32,879 nt of DNA from Bermanella sp. Lineage in GTDB: Bacteria > Pseudomonadota > Gammaproteobacteria > Pseudomonadales > Oceanobacteraceae. Location: positions 1-32,879 of the forward strand of contig JAPYOO010000002.1 in the NCBI GenBank assembly GCA_029938135.1. Direction: 5' to 3'. How positions within the stretch are numbered: the stretch's first letter is position 1; each line of letters opens with the position of its first letter. The position numbers were made by a program, and so were the translations under genes. A model generated the notes under the pieces. That model was not told the DNA's origin, searched no databases, and was given only the letters and a program-made list of their open reading frames with translations. Below are positions 7,845-15,905 of the stretch, piece after piece.

Positions 7845-8780
7845 TTAAAGCTCATCCCCCTGAGGCAAAGGACGCGCTTTTGATCTAAGGGCCAACACTA
7901 CTGCCCCTGAAATAATGCCAGCATAAAAAAAGTGGTTGACCTCTAAGGCCAAACCCAGCAAAGGCGCACAAAATAACAGGGTAAAAAAAGGCTGTAATAA
8001 CTGCACTTGACCCGCACGGCCAATACCTACTTTTGCCATGGCGCCATACCAAAAGTGAAACCCCAACCATTGACTCATTAAGGCCAAATACAACATGGCC
8101 AGTATGCTTTCCATGCTCCACGAAAGATCCCATCTAAATGAATCTTGCGCCACAAAAACACTTAAACCCAGCGTGCTTACCGGTAAATAAATAACACACA
8201 TCCAACAAATGGTTTGCCAGCCGCCAAGTGTTTTAGCCACATGCCCGCCAAATCCATATCCAATCCCCGCGGCTGCCAGCATGACAAACACTGAAGAGTG
8301 AAATGCCCCCGATGCTTGCTTAGAAGCAAAAAACATTAAAATAACAGCACCCAATGCCACACTTAACCAAAACATTTTAGGGTGTTTTTCATTAAACAAT
8401 AACGAACCTGCTAAAGCCGTAATCAACGGGACTGCCGCTAATACCACGCCCATGTTACTGGCCGACCACTTGCCCAGTGCTAAGCTTAAGGTGTAGGGGA
8501 AAACCAACGTCACCGCTGCACCTCCCAACATTAAACCCGCTAGCTCTTTTTTATTGGGTAATCGCCAACCCAAACACAACACCATAATTAAACTGCATAT
8601 CCCCGCCCCCACCGAACGAAATAAAGCAATCAATTCCGCAGGGAACACGCTTAACGCCAACTGTGTCATGGGCACCGTTAAACTGAATAACATCACGGCA
8701 ATTAAAGCACTGCTAAAGCCACCATAGGTTTGCCACCAGGTGGTTTGGCGTAAAGAGGCGGCATCAGTAATCGATCTCAT
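7845..8780 (-). CDS. DMT-superfamily (EamA) transporter
   Basis: I choose ATG 8780 (311 residues; GAG lies just upstream) over the GTG 33 bases earlier. The protein is almost entirely hydrophobic, with about ten predicted helices in two EamA repeats. Typical features are PAELIALFRSVGAG early in repeat one, GVVLAAVPLITALAGSLLFNE with its Pro and Glu at the end of repeat one, and GQVQLLQPFFTLLF in repeat two. The family exports metabolites or amino acids across the inner membrane. The substrate is unknown. It converges on the DUF1353 gene, with only 24 bases between the stops. Confidence 0.85.
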   Translation of the reverse strand: MRSITDAASLRQTTWWQTYGGFSSALIAVMLFSLTVPMTQLALSVFPAELIALFRSVGAGICSLIMVLCLGWRLPNKKELAGLMLGGAAVTLVFPYTLSLALGKWSASNMGVVLAAVPLITALAGSLLFNEKHPKMFWLSVALGAVILMFFASKQASGAFHSSVFVMLAAAGIGYGFGGHVAKTLGGWQTICWMCVIYLPVSTLGLSVFVAQDSFRWDLSWSMESILAMLYLALMSQWLGFHFWYGAMAKVGIGRAGQVQLLQPFFTLLFCAPLLGLALEVNHFFYAGIISGAVVLALRSKARPLPQGDEL

Positions 8781-9069
8781 AATTTTCTCAGTGGCAGGAT
8801 TAAAACAGACCACAGTGTGCTTGTTAAAGAGTTAAACAGTCAGATCTAGTGCGCTCAACAAAGACCAATACAGATGATAAAATTACAAAATTGTACTGCA
8901 ACATTCCTTACAAACTGTAACTAACCCCGTACACTTTTCGGCCAGTTTCATGATTAAAATATCAAAATTCACTTCCCGTTGGCCATAAGAGCCATATCCC
9001 CACACAAAGAAGTAACCTAATATGTTTGACTGTAAATTCATAAACCAATAAAAATAAAAAGGTTTTCTT

Positions 9070-10008
9070 ATGAAAAAGGCGTTAAAAATTTCTGCTTTTA
9101 CAACGGCATTTATTATCGCTGCCATGTTTATTAGCTACTTATTTGTCATCTATTCATTACAACCACTCAACGACAAGGTTCGCGCTCAATTACCCGGCAG
9201 CTTTATCTCACTAAGTGATGGAGTAATAAGCTTTCGGTGGCAAGGCCCCATCGATGGTGAAAAAGTGGTATTAGTGCATGGACTATCTACCCCTAAATTT
9301 GTATGGGACGCCACAACACAAGCACTGGCGAATGCCGGTTTTAGGGTACTTAGCTTTGATCATTTTGGTCGTGGTTTCTCTGACCGTCCCGATGTTATTT
9401 ACAACGAAGCCCTGTACGTACGTGAATTATTAGAGCTTTTAGATTCACAAAAAATTACTAAACCCGTAACTCTTGTGGGCTACTCCATGGGCGGCGGCAA
9501 TGTAGTGAGCTTTAGTGCTCAATATCCCAAACGGGTTAAGCAGCTTATTCTTATTGCACCAGCGGGTTTTGTGCCTAAATATTCAGGTACCGCCTCTTTA
9601 GTATTAACGCCAATATTGGGAGACTGGCTGATGACCATACTGGGTAAAAGTGCCATGTTAGAAAGCATCAAAAAGGAAGTGGCAAGGGGCTCGGCACCAG
9701 CAGGTATGGTGCAAAAATTTGAACAACAATTTCAATACGAAGGGTATCTACCCTCTATACTTTCTACCATGCGTCACTACCCTATGTTTGATTTATCAGA
9801 TGCTTATAAAAAAGTGGGTCTGAGCAATATACCTACTCATGCCATCTGGGGCACTGAAGATAAAATTGTGCCTTTTAATGGCAGTGAACACGTCTTAAAG
9901 TATATTCCGCGTCTTAAACTTTACCCTGTAGAAAAAGCCAGTCACTCAGTGACCTTTGCAAAAAGTGAGATCGTAAATAGCTTATTATTGAATATCTTAA
10001 AAGGTTAA
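9070..10008 (+). CDS. Membrane-anchored alpha/beta hydrolase
   Basis: A 312-residue serine hydrolase. Residues about 9-30 form one hydrophobic helix, which should anchor the catalytic domain outside the inner membrane. The domain has the oxyanion segment LVHGLS, the strand LSFDHFGRGFSDRP and the nucleophile elbow GYSMGG with Ser139. Asp264 (GTEDKIVP) and His292 (KASHSV) complete the triad. A lid-like insert lies between about 170 and 230. Such proteins are esterases, lipases or haloperoxidase-like hydrolases; the substrate cannot be named. AAGG lies upstream of the ATG. The preceding 289 bases (8781-9069) hold no gene I can support. It converges on the DUF2834 gene. Confidence 0.88.
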   Translation: MKKALKISAFTTAFIIAAMFISYLFVIYSLQPLNDKVRAQLPGSFISLSDGVISFRWQGPIDGEKVVLVHGLSTPKFVWDATTQALANAGFRVLSFDHFGRGFSDRPDVIYNEALYVRELLELLDSQKITKPVTLVGYSMGGGNVVSFSAQYPKRVKQLILIAPAGFVPKYSGTASLVLTPILGDWLMTILGKSAMLESIKKEVARGSAPAGMVQKFEQQFQYEGYLPSILSTMRHYPMFDLSDAYKKVGLSNIPTHAIWGTEDKIVPFNGSEHVLKYIPRLKLYPVEKASHSVTFAKSEIVNSLLLNILKG

Positions 10009-10043
10009 CGTATTTATTAATCTATTTCAGTGCAACCCTAATT

Positions 10044-10379
10044 TTATTCTGTGCGAGTGTGTTTAATCTGCGGCATTCTCAATATTAAATACACTGCAAA
10101 ACCCACCGCGACACCGGGTACCACCCCTAACAACAAACACATCCACCCGCCTTTAACGGATAACACTTTAGCCTCGTACGTAATCCATAAAGCCAACACG
10201 CCCCAGCAAAATAAAACATCTGCCGAATACCCCGACGCATAAGGGTTAACAAAACCCGCTAAAAATGCCCCCACAATATCGCCACTTGCCCATAAAGGCG
10301 GCACCACTACCATACAAAACACAGTACTGAATCCCAGCGCCAAAGCCGTGAGTAATATTTTAAAAAGACGATCATTCAT
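10044..10379 (-). CDS. DUF2834 small membrane protein
   Basis: I place the start at ATG 10379 (MNDRLFKILL), giving 111 residues. A longer frame to 10505 adds a hydrophilic stretch that runs through the MocR box region and is not expected in this family. Three to four hydrophobic segments are visible, with the DUF2834 (PF11196) pattern: GAFLAGFVNPYASGYSAD, then WGVLALWITYEAKVL, then LLLGVVPGVAVGFAVYLILR. The family is uncharacterised and sits in the inner membrane. It is transcribed away from the MocR-type regulator, whose putative boxes lie 106-154 bases upstream, so it may be the regulated target. Confidence 0.75.
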   Translation of the reverse strand: MNDRLFKILLTALALGFSTVFCMVVVPPLWASGDIVGAFLAGFVNPYASGYSADVLFCWGVLALWITYEAKVLSVKGGWMCLLLGVVPGVAVGFAVYLILRMPQIKHTRTE

Positions 10380-10484
10380 GACGTGTTCACTTATTTTTAT
10401 ATTTCTTTGGTTTGAGAGCTTTCTTTTAATCTTTTCTACCGTATCACACTTAATTCCCATTAGACGCCCATCAGCTACCAACTC

Positions 10485-10533
10485 AACTGTACCGCCAATA
10501 ACCAATCAAACTGCACTCGCTTAGAGTACAGTT
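10485..10533. promoter_or_regulatory. Triple AACTGYAC operator between DUF2834 and mocR
   Basis: AACTGTAC occurs at 10485-10492, AACTGCAC at 10509-10516 in the same direction, and its inverse GTACAGTT at 10526-10533. The last two form a larger dyad (10508-10534): AAACTG and CAGTTT outside, ACTC and GAGT inside, with one mismatch. Two direct boxes plus one inverted box are an arrangement described for some MocR regulators. A TACAAT -10-like box follows at 10541-10546, pointing to the regulator gene. Confidence 0.6.
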
Positions 10534-10577
10534 TTAATACTACAATAAGCACAGTAAACAACCCCCAAGGCCCCGTT

Positions 10578-11978
10578 ATGAGTACCCTTTACGCCAAAAT
10601 TGCAGATGATCTTACCCAAGATATTCAACAAGGCCTTTATGTGCCCGGCACAAAGGTCCCGAGCGTACGCCACTTAAGTAAACAGCGCTGTGTGAGCATC
10701 AGTACTGTTAATCAGGCTTATGCGCTACTGGAAGACCGTGGGCTTATTCGCTCTAAACCTCAATCGGGGTATTTTGTACGCGAGGGTGCTTGTGATCCTA
10801 TTTTGGCGCCCCCCATGTCAACTGGCACCGAACCCAGCGTCGTGGGTAAAAGCGAACTTATTGCACGTATGCTGTCGGTGGTGAATGGCAATAGCCACAT
10901 TAACTTAGGGGCGGCGATTCCCCACCTAAGCTTTATGCCTCACCGCGTATTACAAACCCACATTCAAAAAGTGTCACGCTTTCAATCACAAGAAACATTT
11001 AACTATCAATTCTCCCCTGGGCTTGAATCTTTACGTAAGCAAATTGCGTTGCGCATGCGCGGTATTGGAGTGCGTGTTCATAGTGATGAAGTGGTCATTA
11101 CCAATGGCTGTTCCGAGGCGCTATCGTTATGTTTACGCAGCAATAGCAAACCTGGAGATATTGTGGCGGTAGAAAGCCCGTGTTATTACGGCTTTTTACA
11201 ACTGGCCAAGCAGTTTGAGTTAAAAATTATTGAGATACCCACCGACCCTCAGTTGGGCATAAGCCTGGAGGCTCTAGACTTAGCCCTCTCACAATGGCCC
11301 ATTAAAATAGTGGCTGTAAACTCTCGCTACTCCAATCCCACTGGAGCGGCTTTTTCAAGTACTAAGCAACAAACCCTATTTGAATTAGCCAAAAGACACG
11401 ATGTTAAAATATTAGAGGATGACATTTATGGTGAAATTGGCTATGAAGACTCCATTCTGACGGTGATTAAAAAATTTGATAGCGATGGACGTGTCATGTA
11501 TTGCTCGTCATATTCTAAAACCGTATCACCTGGTTTGCGCATTGGCTGGTGTATTCCCGGCAATAGCTTACAGGTGGTTAAGGATTTACAAACCTTCACC
11601 ACGTTTGGACCCGCTACATTAAGCCAACTGGCCATGAGCAGTTTTTTACAAACAGGTCATTACGATAAACACCTTAGAAACTTAACAAACCTGTGCCGTG
11701 ACAACCTAGAGCGAGTCACCCAAGCGGTACGTCAATACTTTCCAAAAGGCACTAAGATTAGCCAACCCAAAGGCGGTTACATATTATGGGTGTGTTTACC
11801 TATTGAGATAAGTGCGGTTAATCTGCAACTTAAGTCTTTAAAGGAAGGCATAAATATTGCGCCGGGGGATTTGTTTTCCAACAGTGAGCACTTTAGCCAC
11901 TGCATAAGACTTAATTGTGCACTGCCTTGGAATGATGAACTTAGAGCCGCCATTAAAAAATTGGGCACACTAATATAA
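10578..11978 (+). CDS. MocR-type regulator (GntR wHTH plus PLP aminotransferase fold)
   Basis: The 466-residue protein fuses an N-terminal GntR winged helix (residues about 1-70: GLYVPGTKVPSVRHLSKQ, then STVNQAYALLEDRGLI) to a fold-type I aminotransferase domain. PLP-site residues are visible: VNSRYSNPTG, LEDDIYGE with the pyridine-binding Asp, and the Schiff-base Lys314 in SSYSKTVSPGLRIGW. Length and order are typical of MocR/PdxR/GabR proteins, which use PLP-bound amino compounds as effectors instead of catalysing transamination. Three short boxes just upstream suggest that it controls itself and the divergent DUF2834 gene. The effector is unknown; PdxR, GabR or TauR function cannot be separated by eye. 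Confidence 0.9.
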   Translation: MSTLYAKIADDLTQDIQQGLYVPGTKVPSVRHLSKQRCVSISTVNQAYALLEDRGLIRSKPQSGYFVREGACDPILAPPMSTGTEPSVVGKSELIARMLSVVNGNSHINLGAAIPHLSFMPHRVLQTHIQKVSRFQSQETFNYQFSPGLESLRKQIALRMRGIGVRVHSDEVVITNGCSEALSLCLRSNSKPGDIVAVESPCYYGFLQLAKQFELKIIEIPTDPQLGISLEALDLALSQWPIKIVAVNSRYSNPTGAAFSSTKQQTLFELAKRHDVKILEDDIYGEIGYEDSILTVIKKFDSDGRVMYCSSYSKTVSPGLRIGWCIPGNSLQVVKDLQTFTTFGPATLSQLAMSSFLQTGHYDKHLRNLTNLCRDNLERVTQAVRQYFPKGTKISQPKGGYILWVCLPIEISAVNLQLKSLKEGINIAPGDLFSNSEHFSHCIRLNCALPWNDELRAAIKKLGTLI

Positions 11979-12052
11979 TTTTCTTTGAACCCGCTTATTT
12001 CACACTGATATTTTGCCTCGTGTTTAAGCACATAAAAATCACTTAGTGCTGT

Positions 12053-12209
12053 ACTCTACCACTACAACATTAAGCGTGTAGAGTCAGCAAATAGTTAATG
12101 AGCCAGACTTACATAAACCCACTAACAAACCAACATATCGTAATAAATGAAAATACAGGTGGTTTTCCAGCCAAAAACGGGCTAAATTCAACCACACACT
12201 AATGAGCCA
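12053..12209. promoter_or_regulatory. Leader of the TetR gene with inverted and direct repeats
   Basis: The 250-base gap 11979-12228 contains ACTCTAC (12053-12059) paired with GTAGAGT (12078-12084). The 10-mer TAATGAGCCA occurs at 12096-12105 and again at 12200-12209. The core AATGAGCC appears a third time across the start codon of the TetR gene. These may be regulator sites, but no clear promoter boxes are seen. Confidence 0.3.
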
Positions 12210-12228
12210 CACTCACTAACGAGTAAAA

Positions 12229-12921
12229 ATGAGCCCTATTTTAAATACCGCAAGCAGAACCCGCCTACCTAAGGCCGTGCGCGAATCGGCTATTTTAGCG
12301 GCCGCACATCAAATATTCTCAAGCAATGGTTATGAAAAAACGGCCGTGAGTGAGATCGCAAAAGAGGCGGGAATTGCGGAGGGCACCATTTACAAACACT
12401 TCGCCAACAAACAAGAATTACTGGCACGGGTCTTTAGTGACTTTTATACCATCCTCATTAAAAATACCAAGAATAGCCTAAAAGGCATTACTGGCATTGA
12501 AAACCAATTACGGGTGTTAATAACCCGCCATATACAAAATTTTTTTGAAGACATGGGCATGTGCCGTTTATTACTGCAAGAAGTTCGTCCATTAAATAAT
12601 TACCCTCACTCTCACATGCATCAACTGACACGGGAATACAGCGAGATTTTATTAGGTGTCATTAACGACGGCATAAAAAATAACGAGATTAGAGCTGATA
12701 TTTCCGCAAAAACGATACGAGACATGATTTTTGGCAGCTTAGAACACGCGGGCTGGAATATATTAACCGCCAATAAAGCGAGTATGGATTACGATAAACT
12801 CACTCACGAAATACTCAGCATTACATTAAATGGCTTAGTGAATCCCAAGCCACAAACAAATGATTTTGACCATCAGCTATCACGCCTTGAACAATTAGTG
12901 ACACAACTAGAAAGCAAATAA
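12229..12921 (+). CDS. TetR/AcrR-family transcriptional regulator
   Basis: A 230-residue TetR regulator. The DNA-binding domain is at residues about 18-65, with the recognition helix in SEIAKEAGIAEGTIYKHF followed by ANKQELL. The C-terminal ligand domain (about 80-200) has no subfamily motif that I can name. The last 25 residues are a polar amphipathic tail (HQLSRLEQLVTQLESK) that may form a short coiled coil. It is followed after 52 bases by the MDR oxidoreductase gene on the same strand, so the pair is probably one transcription unit and the enzyme its target. The ligand is unknown. Confidence 0.88.
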   Translation: MSPILNTASRTRLPKAVRESAILAAAHQIFSSNGYEKTAVSEIAKEAGIAEGTIYKHFANKQELLARVFSDFYTILIKNTKNSLKGITGIENQLRVLITRHIQNFFEDMGMCRLLLQEVRPLNNYPHSHMHQLTREYSEILLGVINDGIKNNEIRADISAKTIRDMIFGSLEHAGWNILTANKASMDYDKLTHEILSITLNGLVNPKPQTNDFDHQLSRLEQLVTQLESK

Positions 12922-12973
12922 ACAAAACCTATAACAATAAAAAATGAATATAAGCCTCTAAAAGGAATCAGCC

Positions 12974-14125
12974 ATGACAACGTCAACCGCCAACAACGTG
13001 CAAAGCAATATTGGACAACGGGTACGCATAGCCGAATTTGCCGAAGACCCTTTAGAAGGGGTTGAAAACAATCTTTATCTAGAAGAGCAAACCCTGCCCG
13101 ACACATCAAAACTTGCTCCCTGTGACGTCATCATAAAGGTGAAAAGTTCTGCAGTAGGTTGGGTTGATTTATTAATGAGCAGCGGTCAGTACCAACATAT
13201 GCCACCACTGCCCTACACACCTGGACTTGAATACAGCGGTGAAATTGTTTGGACGGGAGAAGATGTCACTGAAAGCCAAGCCCGCGTGGGAGACCGCGTA
13301 TTTGTAGATGGCTTTGTGGCCGGTCCACGCTCTGCGGGTGACTACCAACAATACGGCGGATTTGCCTCATATGCGGTGGCCCCCATAAACGCTATACGCT
13401 CCATTCCCGAAGGTTTTTCTTACGACCAAGCCTGTAATCTTTTAGGCAGCTACGAAACCGCCTACCATTGCCTAATCGCCTGCGGTCAACTCAAAGCCGG
13501 TGAAACTGTGTTAATTCACGGAGCGTCAGGTGCCACTGGTTTAGCCGCAGTACACATTGCCAAAATAATAGGCGCGACTGTCATTGCCACAGGCCGGACA
13601 GACGCCAAGCTTAAAATCGTACAAGAGCAAGGCGCCGATCACATTGTAAATTGCAAAGCCGCAGACGGCGAAAAAGGTGTAAGGCGTTTTCGCGACGATG
13701 TAAAAGCACTGACCGGTGGGCGTGGGGTAGATATGGTTTACGATGGCGTGGGTGGCGATATCTCTTTAGAAAGCATGCGTTGCGTCACCTTTGGCGCGCG
13801 CTTTTTAGTGGTGGGCTGGGCATCCACGCCGTTTGTAGCCAAGGGTAAAGGTCAGCGTGGCGCGCCCAACGCCAACATGTTACCCACCAACCTTATTATG
13901 ATGAAAGGCTTAAAAGTGATGGGCTGCCCCACTGTTATTTCAACACAACATGACGCCAGTATTCGTACCGAACGCTTAGATAAAATCATGGGCTGGGTAA
14001 AAAGCGGCCAACTAAAACCGTACATTTCCCATACATTTACCTTGGACAAAATTAAAGACGCGCTCAAGGCAAAATGGACAGGGCAGATTATTGGCGGCTG
14101 TGTGGTACACCCCCCTCAAATATAG
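12974..14125 (+). CDS. Zinc-free MDR quinone-oxidoreductase-like enzyme
   Basis: A 383-residue medium-chain dehydrogenase/reductase. The N-terminal GroES-like domain contains VKSSAVGWVDLLMSSGQY and PYTPGLEYSGEI, and lacks the Cys/His zinc ligands of alcohol dehydrogenases. The Rossmann domain begins near residue 175 with HGASGATGLAAVHIAK, the NADPH-binding form typical of quinone oxidoreductases. GADHIVNCKA follows, and then GGRGVDMVYDGVGGD. It should reduce quinones or enones with NADPH in the cytosol. AAGGA precedes the ATG. It follows a TetR gene and converges on a glutathione S-transferase gene, which fits a role against electrophiles. The substrate is unknown; it runs longer than QorA (about 325) owing to its N terminus and loops. 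Confidence 0.87.
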   Translation: MTTSTANNVQSNIGQRVRIAEFAEDPLEGVENNLYLEEQTLPDTSKLAPCDVIIKVKSSAVGWVDLLMSSGQYQHMPPLPYTPGLEYSGEIVWTGEDVTESQARVGDRVFVDGFVAGPRSAGDYQQYGGFASYAVAPINAIRSIPEGFSYDQACNLLGSYETAYHCLIACGQLKAGETVLIHGASGATGLAAVHIAKIIGATVIATGRTDAKLKIVQEQGADHIVNCKAADGEKGVRRFRDDVKALTGGRGVDMVYDGVGGDISLESMRCVTFGARFLVVGWASTPFVAKGKGQRGAPNANMLPTNLIMMKGLKVMGCPTVISTQHDASIRTERLDKIMGWVKSGQLKPYISHTFTLDKIKDALKAKWTGQIIGGCVVHPPQI

Positions 14126-14211
14126 ATCAACTCCACAGTAAAATAAAACAGAGAGCTGTGCATCCAAATAATTTAACGATGCCAGCTACTTAGCTTTTTT
14201 TAGCGTCTTAT

Positions 14212-14838
14212 CTAAACCTTAGCCGAATCCCGAGCACTTACCTGTTTATGCCAACGAGCAAGGTGTGGATGTTTTTCCTCATTTATACGACGCCCAATCA
14301 CCTTGGCAAAATCAATAGCACACAACGCAGTGATGTCAGCCACCGAAAATTCATGCCCTGCCACATATTCAGAATGTTTTAAGTGTTTATCAAGCTTATG
14401 GATATTTTTATCTGCATTAACCCCACTGACCTGCGAAAATTCAGCTACCTGAGTGGTTACGGATTTCCACATAGGATTCCCGTGACGGAATGACATGGCA
14501 ATAGATTGATATAAATTAATTTCAATACGACGATTCCACATTTCAATCATCGCCTTTGACTTGGCATCCACCCCCATCAATGGATGCTCTGGATACAGTT
14601 CTTCAAAATAACGACAAATCGCCATGGACTCCGTTATACAGTCTCCATCGTCTAACTCTAAAACGGGCAAGCCACCATACGGGCTCATTTTTTTAAACGT
14701 TTCACTAAAGGTCTCGCCTTTCGCAATATCTACATTTACAAGCTCAATACCCGCCTGAGAATAAGAAATGTTTTTTTCAGCTATAAACATGCGCACTCGT
14801 CGCGGGTTAGGAGCCATTTTATTATCATATAACTTCAT
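14212..14838 (-). CDS. Glutathione S-transferase family protein
   Basis: A 208-residue GST. The thioredoxin-like domain (about 1-80) opens MKLYDNKMAPNPRRVRMF and has the glutathione-binding turn GGLPVLELDDG, then ITESMAICRYFEELYP with the conserved Glu-Ser pair. The all-helical C-terminal domain follows (ATxxxRR-like region to KHPHLARWHKQV), including the N-capping motif SVADITALCAIDF. It joins glutathione to electrophiles or acts as a thiol reductase in the cytosol. A divergent TetR gene lies 142 bases away, with a shared operator-like site, so regulation by that TetR is likely. The N-terminal catalytic Ser/Tyr is not obvious; an Asn-Pro occupies the usual place. Confidence 0.88.
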   Translation of the reverse strand: MKLYDNKMAPNPRRVRMFIAEKNISYSQAGIELVNVDIAKGETFSETFKKMSPYGGLPVLELDDGDCITESMAICRYFEELYPEHPLMGVDAKSKAMIEMWNRRIEINLYQSIAMSFRHGNPMWKSVTTQVAEFSQVSGVNADKNIHKLDKHLKHSEYVAGHEFSVADITALCAIDFAKVIGRRINEEKHPHLARWHKQVSARDSAKV

Positions 14839-14911
14839 ATTTAAAAGCCTTTATGCACATGAATCATCGTTTAGTTGTGATGTTAATATTCAAAATTTAT
14901 ATTTTTCAAAC

Positions 14912-14947
14912 TGATCGGTCAACAACTTTTTATCTTACTGCTATACT
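14912..14947. promoter_or_regulatory. Divergent GST/tetR promoter with a near-palindromic operator
   Basis: TGATCGGTCA (14912-14921) is a near-palindrome (8 of 10 positions). It overlaps the candidate -35 box of GST on the minus strand (TTGACC, with TAAATT 17 bases on). It also touches a plus-strand pair, TCAACA (14919-14924) and TATACT (14942-14947), spaced by 17 bases, for the TetR gene. The position is ideal for repressing both. Confidence 0.45.
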
Positions 14948-14980
14948 ACAAAAAATTTTAAATACCCAATAGGTGCATAC

Positions 14981-15562
14981 ATGGGCAGACCTAAGAGTTA
15001 TGAACACAAAGAAGTTGTAAAAAAATCCATGCTGGAGTTTTGGCGCAAAGGCTATGCTGAAACCTCTCTTGCAGATTTAGAAGCGGTTACTGCTGTTAAC
15101 CGCTATAGCCTTTACAAAGGCTTTGGTGATAAAGAAACATTATTTGAGCTGAGCCTAAAATATTATTACCAGCACATTATTGAGCGGATGCTGGCCCCTC
15201 TTGTAGATGCCACTCCAAGCTTGAAAAACTTAAAAGCGTTCTTTTTGCAGCTTAATATATTATTGAAAGGAAAATATGGTGAATACGGCTGCTTAATTCA
15301 AAACAGCCAAAAGGAAGGCATAAACCAAAACAAACTGGTTAAGCACCACGGCACTCAACTTTGGAGCACACAATACACCCTAATGTTAGCTTGTTTAGAT
15401 TCCGCAAACAGTAAACTGCCTTACTCAAAAGAAATGGGAACTCAATTATTATTGGCTCAATTTCAGGCTCAAGTAAGTTTGGCAAGATCCCACGCCCCCC
15501 ACAAAGTATTAGATGGGCAATACAAGGCTGTACTTGCGTTAATTTCAAGTTGGGAAAATTAA
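14981..15562 (+). CDS. TetR/AcrR-family transcriptional regulator
   Basis: A 193-residue TetR protein. Residues 1-60 form the DNA-binding domain, starting MGRPKSYEHKEVV; the recognition helix lies in LADLEAVTAVNRYSLYKGF and is followed by GDKETLF. The C-terminal domain includes KYGEYGCLIQNSQKEG, a segment found in regulators of the ComR/AcuR-like group that control small detoxification genes; naming it more closely is not possible. It is divergent from the GST gene, and the operator-like TGATCGGTCA lies between them. It ends before a 343-base gap that carries a terminator. Confidence 0.88.
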   Translation: MGRPKSYEHKEVVKKSMLEFWRKGYAETSLADLEAVTAVNRYSLYKGFGDKETLFELSLKYYYQHIIERMLAPLVDATPSLKNLKAFFLQLNILLKGKYGEYGCLIQNSQKEGINQNKLVKHHGTQLWSTQYTLMLACLDSANSKLPYSKEMGTQLLLAQFQAQVSLARSHAPHKVLDGQYKAVLALISSWEN

Positions 15563-15775
15563 GGCCACTCTTTTATGGGCTTACACTTTTTATATTTTAA
15601 AATAAGAATTTTCTGCTGCAATTTAAATGTAACGCCCCGCTATTACTGTATCAATCAACCCCCCAGAATTAAAGCCAGCACTTAAGTACCAATAAAAACA
15701 TCTTACATAAACCAAAATATATATTATTAGAAAAACACGATTTTAAAAATAAATTTGAACCCATCGAGGATTATT

Positions 15776-15805
15776 AAAAAATAGTATTTAACTCTACTAT
15801 TTTTT
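15776..15805. terminator. AT-rich hairpin terminator downstream of tetR
   Basis: AAAAAATAGTA (15776-15786) and TACTATTTTTT (15795-15805) form a perfect 11-bp stem with an 8-base loop. The T-run at the 3' side and A-run at the 5' side let it work on either strand. It sits in the 343-base gap 15563-15905. Before it, the gap is AT-rich with nothing else recognised. Confidence 0.55.
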
Positions 15806-15825
15806 CTGTCATGGTACACTCTTTT

Positions 15826-15846
15826 ATTGGCACTGATCGTGCCAAT
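15826..15846 (+). promoter_or_regulatory. Perfect dyad upstream of the catalase-like gene
   Basis: ATTGGCAC (15826-15833) and GTGCCAAT (15839-15846) are exact inverse copies around TGATC. TTGACG follows at 15853-15858, with TAAATA at 15875-15880 (16-base spacer), a weak promoter for the catalase-like gene. The dyad lies directly upstream of the -35 box, a typical place for an activator or operator. Confidence 0.5.
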
Positions 15847-15905
15847 ACAAGATTGACGTAATAACATCTAAAAATAAATACACTACCGATCTGAAGGATT
15901 ACTTG

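Noticed and set aside
8883-9125. 80-residue minus-strand frame before the alpha/beta hydrolase
   Set aside because: It starts antisense inside the hydrolase signal-anchor codons, lacks a Shine-Dalgarno sequence and resembles no family.
10380-10505. N-terminal extension of the DUF2834 protein
   Set aside because: It is hydrophilic, foreign to the family, and overlaps the AACTGYAC boxes.
12214-12224. CACTAACGAGT, also found at 19716-19726 in the double operator of another tetR gene
   Set aside because: It is tempting as a shared regulator site, but many 11-mers recur by chance in 33 kb, and this copy sits in the ribosome-site region without the surrounding symmetry.
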